From Bacteroidota bacterium (GTDB lineage: Bacteria; Bacteroidota; Bacteroidia; B-17B0; Aurantibacillaceae): a DNA stretch of 12,962 nucleotides. The DNA is taken from assembly GCA_025360565.1 (NCBI GenBank), contig JANYBY010000252.1, forward strand, positions 1 through 12,962, in the 5' to 3' direction. Below are positions 1-5,694 of this stretch, piece after piece (within the stretch, counting starts at the first letter, position 1; each line of letters opens with the position of its first letter). The notes beneath the pieces were generated by a model. The model saw only the letters and a program-made list of their open reading frames with translations. It had not been told where the DNA came from and ran no database searches. Both the position numbers and the translations under genes were made by a program.

Positions 1-9
1 CCATATTGA

Positions 10-66
10 ATTTTAGTCGGGCTAAAATAGATGTTTTATTTAACTATTACAAGCCCCTTTCCGGGG
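10..66. other. Two small hairpins downstream of the secreted-protein gene
   Basis: Two short inverted repeats lie in the gap before the window edge. The first has perfect 7-bp arms ATTTTAG (10-16) and CTAAAAT (22-28) around TCGGG. The second has 4-bp arms CCCC (54-57) and GGGG (63-66). Both lie downstream of the minus-strand gene that stops at 114, so either could help end its transcript. Neither is followed by a convincing T-run on the minus strand, so a terminator role is only a guess. Nothing else is visible in 1-113. Confidence 0.35.
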
Positions 67-113
67 ATGTTTAGATCTAAGTTAAATTTATCGGTTTGGT
101 ATAAGCTGAAATC

Positions 114-653
114 CTATTTTTTTAACTGAATAAACGAATCGAGTATTTTAGTTATGATCTTCTCGTTTTCATTTACAACATTCTTATCACCCCAAAAATA
201 AATTACAAAACCATAATTTGGTCCAGTGGTATTAAAACTCCAAACTTCATCGTCCATCATCTCGGCATTCTCTTTAACTTCTCCAAGTTGCTCCCACTTT
301 GATACGCTTTTCGTAAAAGTCATTTTTTTTGATGTGTAAGCACTTGTTTTTGCTGTGGCCACAAAATGACAATCCCAAACGTTTTCTCGTTTTTTCATAT
401 CCGATCTAGAAGTAACCGGATATACAACCATCCCTAATTTTCTATCTGGCCCAAAATTAATAGTACCCGAACAATTACAAACAGAACTTCCATCACTTTC
501 CCAATCACCAAAACCTCCGCCAAATCCGTCTACTTCCCATGTTTTAGGGAGTTCGTATTTCATGTTCATTTCAGTTTGTTCAACTTTTTTCATCGGCTGC
601 GAAAATGTTTTTGAGGAAAAACAAAAAAGTAATATTAAAAAAATAAATTTCAA
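114..653 (-). CDS. Small secreted protein of unknown function, TTG start
   Basis: A 179-residue protein I do not recognise. It opens with a typical Sec signal peptide: Lys2, then a hydrophobic stretch through about residue 12, and a likely type I cleavage after Ser18 (TFS|Q). It is therefore probably periplasmic or outside the cell. The only Cys in the leader (C11) lacks a lipobox, so a lipoprotein is unlikely. The mature part has a Gly-rich segment (43-49), a Cys-x-Cys pair (C59, C61) and C95; these cysteines could form disulfides. The opening KYELPKTWEV and the closing helix-like segment vaguely recall PsbP/Mog1-type small domains, but that is not a firm match. The start codon is TTG. An in-frame TAA lies four codons upstream and the first ATG falls after the signal peptide, so TTG is the only start that keeps the leader. 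It begins 9 bp after the phaB stop, so it is probably the last gene of the phaJ-phaB operon. Confidence 0.8.
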   Translation of the reverse strand: MKFIFLILLFCFSSKTFSQPMKKVEQTEMNMKYELPKTWEVDGFGGGFGDWESDGSSVCNCSGTINFGPDRKLGMVVYPVTSRSDMKKRENVWDCHFVATAKTSAYTSKKMTFTKSVSKWEQLGEVKENAEMMDDEVWSFNTTGPNYGFVIYFWGDKNVVNENEKIITKILDSFIQLKK

Positions 654-662
654 GGGCGTAGG

Positions 663-1415
663 TTAATAAACGTGCTGCCCGCCGTTAATGCTGTAATTTG
701 CGCCTGTAATAAAACTGGTTTCTTCGCTGGCTAAAAAACTTACAAGGTGTGCCACCTCGTGTGTACCGCCCAGCCTGCCCATTGGCACTTGCGCCACAAT
801 TTGAGTTAATACTTTTTCGGGAACTGCCATTACCATATCAGTACCAATATAACCCGGTGAAATTGTATTTACCGTAATGCCATATCGTGCAACTTCCATG
901 GCAAGCGATTTTGTAAAACCATGCATACCGGCCTTTGCCGCGCTGTAATTGGTTTGCCCGAATTGGCCACGTTGACCGTTAACCGAAGAAATATTTATTA
1001 TACGACCGAACTTTCTTTCTATCATTCCATCGAGCACGTTTTTTGTGCAGTTATAAACGCTGTTTAAATTGGTATTAATAACGTTATACCAATCTTCAGG
1101 TTTCATGTTCACTAACCTGCCATCACGTGTAATACCGGCGTTGTTCACCAATGTATCAATAGGGCCTGTTTTTTCAACAATGGCTTTTATCATATTGGCT
1201 GCGCCTTCAAAAGTACTTACATCGCCATGAAATAAGTCAATATGAAACCCTTCGGTATTCATTTGTTTGGTCCATTTTTCGGCTTTTTCATGTGTTACAT
1301 AATTTCCTACTACTCTAAAACCTTCTTGTAGAAGTTTCTTACACATTGCAGTCCCTAAACCGCCGGTAGCACCGGTTACAAGAACTATTCTTTTATTATT
1401 GTCTTTATTACTCAT
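663..1415 (-). CDS. phaB: Acetoacetyl-CoA reductase (SDR family)
   Basis: A 250-residue short-chain dehydrogenase, full length for the PhaB/PhbB group. It is expected to reduce acetoacetyl-CoA to (R)-3-hydroxybutyryl-CoA in the cytoplasm, usually with NADPH. Visible motifs are the Rossmann nucleotide loop TGATGGLG (14-21), NNAG (91-94) and the catalytic set N116, S144, Y157 and K161 (YSAAK). The stretch around S144 (SVNGQRGQFGQTNYSAAK) is the hallmark of PhaB and separates it from the related FabG, which reduces ACP-bound substrates. FabG remains the main alternative. The ATG follows an AT-rich leader with no Shine-Dalgarno, as usual in Bacteroidota. It lies 31 bp downstream of phaJ on the same strand, and the secreted-protein gene follows after 9 bp, so the three are probably co-transcribed. 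No phaC or phaA is visible. Confidence 0.92.
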   Translation of the reverse strand: MSNKDNNKRIVLVTGATGGLGTAMCKKLLQEGFRVVGNYVTHEKAEKWTKQMNTEGFHIDLFHGDVSTFEGAANMIKAIVEKTGPIDTLVNNAGITRDGRLVNMKPEDWYNVINTNLNSVYNCTKNVLDGMIERKFGRIINISSVNGQRGQFGQTNYSAAKAGMHGFTKSLAMEVARYGITVNTISPGYIGTDMVMAVPEKVLTQIVAQVPMGRLGGTHEVAHLVSFLASEETSFITGANYSINGGQHVY

Positions 1416-1446
1416 AATTTTACATTCTTAATTTTTAATTATCAAT

Positions 1447-1854
1447 TTATTTTATCTTGTCAACATTCATTACCGTTGCTTCACCCGATGTACAAACGTT
1501 TCCGGTTGTTTTATCTTTAATTTGTGTTTCAACAATGGCGCGGTTTTTATCCTTAATTACTTCTTTTACAGTAAAAACGGCTTCGTAAACCACATCCACA
1601 TACATGGGTTTTAAAAAATTAAGCGATTGTTTTAAATAAATAGTGCCTTCGCCCGGAAATAATGTACCAAACACTTTACTGAATAACGAAGCGCTTAGCA
1701 TTCCGTGCATGATGGGGCGTTTAAACATGGTCTTTGCGGCATAAGCGGCATCGGTATGTACAGGGTTTTTATCGCCCGTAACTTGCGCAAATTGATTTAC
1801 TTCTTCCTGAGAAAATTTAAAATCGTGGGAATAAACCTGGTTAAGTTCTATCAT
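1447..1854 (-). CDS. phaJ: (R)-specific enoyl-CoA hydratase, MaoC/hot-dog family
   Basis: A 135-residue MaoC-type hydratase of the usual PhaJ size. This group adds water to trans-2-enoyl-CoA to give (R)-3-hydroxyacyl-CoA, reversibly. The hydratase-2 signature is clear: VTGDKNPVHTDAAYA, with the catalytic Asp28 and His33 in this numbering. It is followed by RPIMHGMLSASLFSK and the PGEGTIYLKQSLNFLKP strand region typical of the single hot-dog fold. The frame opens three codons earlier at a TTG (1863), but the ATG at 1854 is preferred because MIELNQVY is the expected family N-terminus and ATG is the stronger codon. It heads the minus-strand cluster with phaB. Together they could feed (R)-3-hydroxyacyl-CoA to a polymerase encoded elsewhere, or carry acetoacetyl-CoA to crotonyl-CoA as in ethylmalonyl-CoA-type routes. 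A different MaoC dehydratase specificity cannot be excluded. Confidence 0.9.
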   Translation of the reverse strand: MIELNQVYSHDFKFSQEEVNQFAQVTGDKNPVHTDAAYAAKTMFKRPIMHGMLSASLFSKVFGTLFPGEGTIYLKQSLNFLKPMYVDVVYEAVFTVKEVIKDKNRAIVETQIKDKTTGNVCTSGEATVMNVDKIK

Positions 1855-1880
1855 AATTGTCAAAATAATTTTTAGGAGGA

Positions 1881-1909
1881 CTAAATTAGAATAAATTTTT
1901 TGTTTTCAA
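1881..1909 (-). promoter_or_regulatory. Candidate Bacteroidota sigma-A promoter for phaJ-phaB
   Basis: Read on the minus strand, TTG (1909-1907) is followed by an 18-base spacer and TAATTTAG (1888-1881). The Bacteroidota consensus is TTG, about 17-23 bases, then TANNTTTG, so this matches at all but one position. It lies about 26 bases upstream of the phaJ ATG, leaving a leader of roughly 20 bases. The region is very AT-rich, so chance matches are common. Confidence 0.4.
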
Positions 1910-1950
1910 AAATTTTATTGAAAATATTGTTGCACCATAGGGTCATTTCT

Positions 1951-2046
1951 AACCATGGAGACACTGAGAACACTAAGAACCACGGAGATTTTATTTTTAA
2001 ACCCACAAAACCGTGGAGACCAGAAGACGAAAAAAAAAACATGGAG
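1951..2046 (+). repeat. Degenerate GGAGACAC-type repeat, plus orientation
   Basis: A purine-rich, loosely periodic tract built from variants of CCACGGAGACACTGAGAACA. Recognisable units begin near 1952 (ACCATGGAGACACTGAGAAC), 1979 (ACCACGGAGATT) and 2010 (ACCGTGGAGACCAGAAGA), ending with a weak ATGGAG at 2041. It starts about 40 bp upstream of the candidate phaJ promoter. The same family recurs in reverse orientation at 2333-2444 and as an inverted pair at 5450-5690. Similar tracts are scattered between genes in many environmental bacterial genomes; I know of no assigned function. Confidence 0.7.
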
Positions 2047-2066
2047 TTGTATTTAGAAGCATAATT

Positions 2067-2087
2067 AAATTTGTGCTAATTCGTGTA
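2067..2087 (+). repeat. Direct repeat copy 1 (TTCGTGTA-type)
   Basis: A 21-bp sequence AAATTTGTGCTAATTCGTG followed by TA. It recurs at 2284-2304 with a single difference (T to A at the eleventh base), 217 bp away and in the same orientation. It belongs to a second intergenic repeat family (AATTCGTG...), distinct from the GGAGACAC tracts that flank it. Confidence 0.65.
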
Positions 2088-2173
2088 CATGATGGTCTGC
2101 CGTGGTGGATCGGATTCGTAGCTTTTAATGTGTATCATATAATAAAATAGCCACGAATTCCACCAATTAACAC

Positions 2174-2197
2174 AAAACAATTATTAATTATTGTTTT
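2174..2197. repeat. 8-bp stem-loop
   Basis: Perfect arms AAAACAAT (2174-2181) and ATTGTTTT (2190-2197) surround the 8-base loop TATTAATT. It lies at the inner edge of the left arm of the 28-bp inverted repeat. The stem is AT-rich and weak. Confidence 0.5.
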
Positions 2198-2219
2198 AAC
2201 TATACAGTTTAGTGAAATA

Positions 2220-2246
2220 ATTATTCAAGCTAATTGCTTGAATAAT
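2220..2246. repeat. Perfect 11-bp stem-loop
   Basis: Arms ATTATTCAAGC (2220-2230) and GCTTGAATAAT (2236-2246) are perfect reverse complements around the loop TAATT. It sits near the centre of the gene-free block and has no T-run on either side, so it does not look like an intrinsic terminator. It may be the apex of the larger nested palindrome or a protein-binding site; nothing in the sequence decides this. Confidence 0.65.
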
Positions 2247-2332
2247 AAATGACAGAGATCAAAACTTAAACCACATCAAATCCAAATTTGTGCAAATTCG
2301 TGTAATTAGTGGCTTAAACTAATTAAAAAACT

Positions 2333-2444
2333 TCTTTATGATCCTTTGTGACCTCTGTGTGTCCGTGGTAAAATATTAAAATAACAACTATATTTGACCC
2401 ACGCAGAAAATTTGTAAGCGAACCTCTGTGTTCTTTGTGATTTC
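2333..2444 (-). repeat. Degenerate GGAGACAC-type repeat, minus orientation
   Basis: Two reverse-oriented units of the family seen at 1951-2046. Read on the minus strand, one contains ACCACGGACACACAGAGGTC (2369-2350 region) and the other ATCACAAAGAACACAGAGGT (about 2441-2422). With 1951-2046 they form a very imperfect outer inverted repeat. The last unit ends about 15 bp before the rlmI start codon, so any rlmI promoter must lie within or next to repeat DNA. Confidence 0.65.
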
Positions 2445-2458
2445 AGTTGTAAAAAAGA

Positions 2459-3634
2459 ATGAACTATCCAAAAATAATACTCAATAAAGGTAAAGAAGTT
2501 TCTCCTTTGCGCTTTCATCCCTGGATTTTTTCCGGGGCTATTGCCAAAAAAGACGCCGGCATTAACGAAGGAGATATTGTTGAAGTTTACTCATCACAAA
2601 ACCAGTTTTTAGCCATTGGGTATTATGCAAACGGAAGCATTGCCATAAGGATAATTTCATTTACAAAAACAGTGATCGATGAAAGTTTTTGGTTTGAAAA
2701 AATAAATAAAGCATACAATTACCGAAAACAATTAAATATCCTTAACGAAAACACAAATGTATGCCGTTTATTCTTTGGCGAAGGCGACGGTGCATCAGGG
2801 TTAATATTGGATCTTTACAATGGACACGTTGTTTTTCAGGCCCACTCGTGGGGAATTTATTTACAAAAAGAAAACGTTGTGGAGGCTCTAAAAAAAGTAT
2901 TGGGCACTACTTTAAAAAGCATTTATAATAAGAGCGCCGAAACTTTGTTGAAACAATTTGCCGAAAATGTGCAGAACGGATTTTTGTTTGGCGGCGAAAG
3001 TGAAGTTTTGGTAAAAGAGAACGATCATACTTTTAAAATAGATTTTGTAGGTGGACAGAAAACCGGTTTTTTTGTGGATCAAAGGGAGAACAGAAAATTA
3101 CTTTCGGGTTATAGCGAAAATAAAACGGTTTTAAATACATTTTCCTATACTGGCGGTTTTTCGGTCTATGCCTGCGCTGCAGGAGCGTCTATGGTTCATT
3201 CGGTAGATGTGAGCAAACCCGCCATTGAATTGTGCAATAAAAATATTGAATTAAATAATTGCAAAAACCACGAAAGTTTTGCAGCAGATACCTTTGAGTA
3301 TTTAAAAGAAAAACAAAATATTTACGATATAATTATATTAGATCCGCCGGCATTTGCAAAGAACAGAGACAGTAAACACAACGCCATACAGGCTTACAAA
3401 AGACTGAACGCAACCGCCATAAAATTAATTAAACCTAACGGTTTGCTCTTTACTTTTAGCTGTAGCGGTGTTGTAGATAAATTTTTATTTTATAACACCA
3501 TTGCATCAGCCGCTATGGAGGCTCGCCGAAACGTAAAAGTACTGCATTACCTTAATCAACCTGCCGATCACCCGGTAACTCCTTATTTCCCGGAGGGGGA
3601 ATATTTAAAAGGGATGGTGCTGTGGGTGGAGTAA
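2459..3634 (+). CDS. rlmI: Class I SAM-dependent 23S rRNA (cytosine-5) methyltransferase, RlmI family
   Basis: A 391-residue cytoplasmic enzyme, normal length for RlmI. In E. coli this enzyme makes m5C1962 in 23S rRNA using S-adenosylmethionine. An N-terminal PUA RNA-binding domain covers about residues 1-80 (HPWIFSGAI at 20-28). The middle EEHEE-like region leads to GFFVDQRENR (203-212). The Rossmann methyltransferase core has motif I NTFSYTGGFS (226-235), the acidic motif SVDVSKPA after it, motif IV DPPAFAK (295-301) and motif VI FSCSG with C335 as the likely catalytic Cys. The start is ATG 2459 after an A-rich leader; the PUA start is where the family expects it. It is a single plus-strand gene, convergent with ruvX. 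The exact target base in this organism is inferred from the family. Confidence 0.9.
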   Translation: MNYPKIILNKGKEVSPLRFHPWIFSGAIAKKDAGINEGDIVEVYSSQNQFLAIGYYANGSIAIRIISFTKTVIDESFWFEKINKAYNYRKQLNILNENTNVCRLFFGEGDGASGLILDLYNGHVVFQAHSWGIYLQKENVVEALKKVLGTTLKSIYNKSAETLLKQFAENVQNGFLFGGESEVLVKENDHTFKIDFVGGQKTGFFVDQRENRKLLSGYSENKTVLNTFSYTGGFSVYACAAGASMVHSVDVSKPAIELCNKNIELNNCKNHESFAADTFEYLKEKQNIYDIIILDPPAFAKNRDSKHNAIQAYKRLNATAIKLIKPNGLLFTFSCSGVVDKFLFYNTIASAAMEARRNVKVLHYLNQPADHPVTPYFPEGEYLKGMVLWVE

Positions 3635-3756
3635 TTCAATTAAAAATCAGGTTTAAAAAAGAAGCACCCTTTTATGTTATAACGCTAATTTTTTTTATTA
3701 AATATTCAATTAGATTAATAAAAGAATAAATTAAGTTCTCTTTAAAATTAAAGGCA

Positions 3757-3780
3757 GCTCCCAAAAGAGCAGTTTTTTTT
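3757..3780 (+). terminator. Weak candidate terminator after rlmI
   Basis: A short stem GCTC (3757-3760) and GAGC (3767-3770) with loop CCAAAA is followed, after AG, by eight T residues (3773-3780). The T-run is strong but the stem is only 4 bp, with a possible extra C-G pair beyond an A-A mismatch. It sits 120 bp past the rlmI stop in the convergent gap with ruvX. Confidence 0.4.
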
Positions 3781-3785
3781 GGAAG

Positions 3786-3831
3786 AGACCTTCAAGGTTT
3801 CCGCGAATATTCCCAAAAACCTTGAAGGTCT
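3786..3831. repeat. Perfect 15-bp inverted repeat (REP-like)
   Basis: Arms AGACCTTCAAGGTTT (3786-3800) and AAACCTTGAAGGTCT (3817-3831) are exact reverse complements around a 16-base loop. It lies between the convergent rlmI and ruvX genes, just after the rlmI T-run. The arm contains a smaller near-palindrome, CCTTCAAGG. Position and structure fit a dispersed REP-like element or a bidirectional terminator, though a clear T-run beyond the stem is missing in both directions. Confidence 0.8.
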
Positions 3832-3879
3832 TATAATATCGTTCTTGTGTCTCACCTGAAACCTATCGGGATAGTGTCT

Positions 3880-4302
3880 TTATTTTCTTGACTCCAAAAA
3901 ACTCATATAATCCTGCAAAATTATTATGGCGCTGATCATATCCACCGTTTCCTTATTTTGCCTGTCCTTCTTTTTAACTCCGCCCATTAACATGGTTTGA
4001 TGCGCCAACGCGCTGGTAAAACGTTCGTCATACCGCACAATTTTTTTTTCGGGAAATTTTTTTTCTAAGTGTTTTACAAAGGGGTCTATAAAACGGGCAC
4101 TGTCGCTTTTTACATTTTGCATGGTCTTTGGTTCACCCACAACAATTTCATCCACCACTTCCTTTTTAAAATAATCTTCCAAATACTTAACAACATCCTT
4201 GCTGTGCACGGTTGCTAATCCGCCGGCTATCATTCTTAGGGGATCGGTTACGGCCAACCCTACTCTTTTGCTTCCGTAATCTATTGATAAGATGCGTCCC
4301 AT
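3880..4302 (-). CDS. ruvX: Putative Holliday junction resolvase / pre-16S rRNA nuclease (YqgF)
   Basis: A 140-residue protein of the RuvX/YqgF family, normal length. Family members have an RNase H-like fold; in E. coli YqgF matures the 5' end of 16S rRNA, and a Holliday junction role has been proposed. The three acidic catalytic positions are present: D8 in SIDYGSKRVGLAVTD, E93 in YDERFTS and D121 in VDMISA. The conserved VGEPKTM segment (55-61) sits between them. The start is ATG 4302, which gives the family's compact N-terminus. It is divergent from pfkA across a 173-bp gap holding an inverted repeat, and convergent with rlmI. It is not part of an obvious operon here. Confidence 0.93.
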   Translation of the reverse strand: MGRILSIDYGSKRVGLAVTDPLRMIAGGLATVHSKDVVKYLEDYFKKEVVDEIVVGEPKTMQNVKSDSARFIDPFVKHLEKKFPEKKIVRYDERFTSALAHQTMLMGGVKKKDRQNKETVDMISAIIILQDYMSFLESRK

Positions 4303-4351
4303 TTAAAAAAAACTAAGTTAAGCAAATTATAAACATAAACTTTGATTGAAG

Positions 4352-4459
4352 TTTAACCGCGAAGAGCGCAAAGTCCGCCGAGGTGGGTTGCAAAGATCGC
4401 AAAGTTATATTTAAAAAATTGCGCACTTTGCGTTAAACTTCGTGGCCTTTGCGGTTAAA
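4352..4459. repeat. Imperfect inverted repeat of CGCAAAG units between ruvX and pfkA
   Basis: The outer ends are perfect: TTTAACCGC (4352-4360) and GCGGTTAAA (4451-4459). Inside, the left half carries CGCAAAG (4367-4373), TGCAAAG (4389-4395) and CGCAAAG (4398-4404). The right half carries the reverse, CTTTGCG, at 4426-4432 and 4447-4453. This is a third repeat family, distinct from the GGAGACAC and CCACGAATT types. It fills the divergent gap up to 17 bp before the pfkA ATG, so promoters for ruvX and pfkA must lie in or beside it. Confidence 0.75.
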
Positions 4460-4475
4460 ATTTTTAAATTTGTCC

Positions 4476-5447
4476 ATGATTAAAAAAATTGGCTTATTGA
4501 CTTCTGGCGGAGATTCTCCGGGAATGAACGCGTGTATCAGGGCGGTAGTAAGAACCGCGCTTTACAATAAAATAAAGGTAATAGGTTTTACCAGAGGTTA
4601 CGAGGGATTAATTGATAATAATTTTATTGAAATGAAACGCGAAAGTGTTTCGGGAATAATACAAAGAGGCGGTACTATTTTAAAAACTGCCAGAAGCGAA
4701 CGATTTAAGACCAAAGAAGGTATTTTTAAAGCTGCAGGGACTGTAAAAAAACACAATTTAGATGGCATAGTAATAATTGGTGGCGATGGAAGTTTTAAAG
4801 GCGCAATTGAATTATCTAAACTGATAAAAATACCAATAATGGGCTGTGCCGGTACCATTGATAACGATCTTGTTGGAACCGATTTTACCATTGGTTACGA
4901 TACCGCAATTAACACAGTGGTTGAAGCCATTGATAAAATAAGAGACACTGCCGAAAGCCACGACCGCGTTTTTGTAATTGAAGTAATGGGCCGTGATGCC
5001 GGGCTGATAGCCTTGCGCAGCGCCATTGCCAGCGGTGCCGAAGCTTTACTGGTTCCGGAAATGAAACACGATATGGACAGCCTCATTGCAAAAATTAAAA
5101 AGTGGCGAAGTTCAAAAAGCAGCAAAATAATTGTTGTGGCAGAAGGTGATGAAAGCGGCGGCGCTTATAAAGTGGCAGAGATCGTAAAAAAACATTGCCC
5201 CGAATTTGATATGCGCGTGAGTATTCTCGGACACATACAACGTGGCGGGAACCCAACCTGCATGGAAAGGGTGAACGCAAGCATGGTAGGATTTAACGCA
5301 GTGAAAGCTTTAATGGCGGGACATAAAAACGAAATGGTTGGCATTGTAAATAAACAAATTACTTATACCCCTTTTGAAAAAGCGGTTAAACACATTCAAA
5401 AATTAAATAAAGATCTGGAAGAGCTGATTGAGGTATTGAGTTCTTAA
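4476..5447 (+). CDS. pfkA: ATP-dependent 6-phosphofructokinase
   Basis: A 323-residue cytoplasmic enzyme that phosphorylates fructose 6-phosphate to fructose 1,6-bisphosphate, the committed step of glycolysis. Motifs from the ATG are the ATP-binding TSGGDSPGMN (9-18), GGTILKTAR (65-73), GGDGS (102-106), GTIDND (126-131) with catalytic D129, MGRDAG and the C-terminal HIQRGG. Gly at 105 and 126 marks the ATP-dependent type; pyrophosphate-dependent enzymes carry Asp and Lys at these places. The frame is open to a TTG at 4449, but ATG 4476 is preferred: it gives the canonical N-terminus MIKKIGLLTSGGDSPG, and the longer version would take its first codons from the repeat. TAAATTTG, a match to the Bacteroidota -7 element, lies only 4 bases before the ATG. 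No Shine-Dalgarno is visible. The gene stands alone, and another repeat block starts 3 bp after its stop. Confidence 0.96.
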   Translation: MIKKIGLLTSGGDSPGMNACIRAVVRTALYNKIKVIGFTRGYEGLIDNNFIEMKRESVSGIIQRGGTILKTARSERFKTKEGIFKAAGTVKKHNLDGIVIIGGDGSFKGAIELSKLIKIPIMGCAGTIDNDLVGTDFTIGYDTAINTVVEAIDKIRDTAESHDRVFVIEVMGRDAGLIALRSAIASGAEALLVPEMKHDMDSLIAKIKKWRSSKSSKIIVVAEGDESGGAYKVAEIVKKHCPEFDMRVSILGHIQRGGNPTCMERVNASMVGFNAVKALMAGHKNEMVGIVNKQITYTPFEKAVKHIQKLNKDLEELIEVLSS

Positions 5448-5449
5448 GA

Positions 5450-5690
5450 AACCACGGAGATTTTTCACCACGGAGACACAGAGAACACGAAGGTTCACGG
5501 AGATTTTGATTACTATTATTTTATATTTACGTTATGAAATGAACTCTGTGTTTCTCCATGCTCTCAGTGTCTCCGCGGTTTTTGGTCTCGCATCTCGACT
5601 CCGCTCGATGTGACATACTCGACCTGACATCGAGTCCCGGCAGAATCAAAAATCTCCGTGTTTCTCAGTTTTCTCTATGTCTCCGTGGTT
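5450..5690. repeat. Long imperfect inverted repeat of GGAGACACAGAG units
   Basis: The left arm 5466-5511 begins CACCACGGAGACACAGAGAA and ends ACGGAGATTTTGATT. The right arm 5644-5690, reversed, begins AACCACGGAGACATAGAGAA and ends ACGGAGATTTTTGATT, so both ends of the roughly 46-bp arms match closely. A partial extra left unit (5450-5461) and a reverse-oriented middle unit (about 5541-5585) give a four-unit structure. The block fills almost the whole 247-bp gap: it starts 3 bp after the pfkA stop and ends 4 bp before the stop of the convergent thioredoxin-like gene. It could act as a bidirectional terminator by folding, but shows no classic T-run. It is the same family as 1951-2046 and 2333-2444. 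Confidence 0.85.
5604..5634. repeat. 8-bp stem-loop inside the repeat block (CTCGATGT)
   Basis: Perfect arms CTCGATGT (5604-5611) and ACATCGAG (5627-5634) around a 15-base loop. The flanking sequence CTCGACTCCGCTCGATGTGA resembles a common Bacteroidota intergenic repeat (from memory, not checked). It is GC-richer than the rest of the block and looks like a separate element nested between the GGAGACAC units. Confidence 0.55.
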
Positions 5691-5694
5691 AGCA

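Larger units (their letters stand above)
2149..2314. repeat. Inverted repeat with 28-bp arms (CCACGAATT family)
   Basis: The left arm 2149-2176 begins AGCCACGAATTCCACCAATT. The right arm 2287-2314, read as its reverse complement, begins AGCCACTAATTACACGAATT. The arms match at 23 of 28 positions. The right arm overlaps the second copy of the 21-bp direct repeat (2284-2304). The enclosed DNA carries two shorter stem-loops, listed separately. With the outer GGAGACAC tracts this gives a nested, roughly symmetric block in the gap between phaJ and rlmI. No gene is visible in the whole 604-bp gap; a 60-codon minus-strand frame here is built from repeat sequence. Confidence 0.7.

Noticed and set aside
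1855..1863. Longer phaJ start at TTG 1863
   Set aside because: It adds only three residues before a good ATG that matches the family start.
1951..2458. CRISPR array
   Set aside because: The repeats are degenerate, differ in length and orientation, and have no regular spacers or cas genes nearby.
1855..2458. Insertion sequence remnant with transposase
   Set aside because: No transposase-like frame is present and no clear target duplication is visible; only repeat arms are seen.
2336..2518. A 60-codon minus-strand open frame overlapping the rlmI start
   Set aside because: It is made of repeat sequence (residues such as PRTHRGHKGS come from the GGAGACAC units) and overlaps the well-supported start of rlmI. 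Repeats of this kind often yield false small proteins.
4449..4475. Longer pfkA start at TTG 4449
   Set aside because: The extra nine codons come partly from the inverted repeat, and the ATG at 4476 gives the standard family N-terminus.
4598..5280. Minus-strand open frames inside pfkA
   Set aside because: They lie opposite a conserved coding sequence with all its motifs, and their translations resemble no protein; they are shadows.
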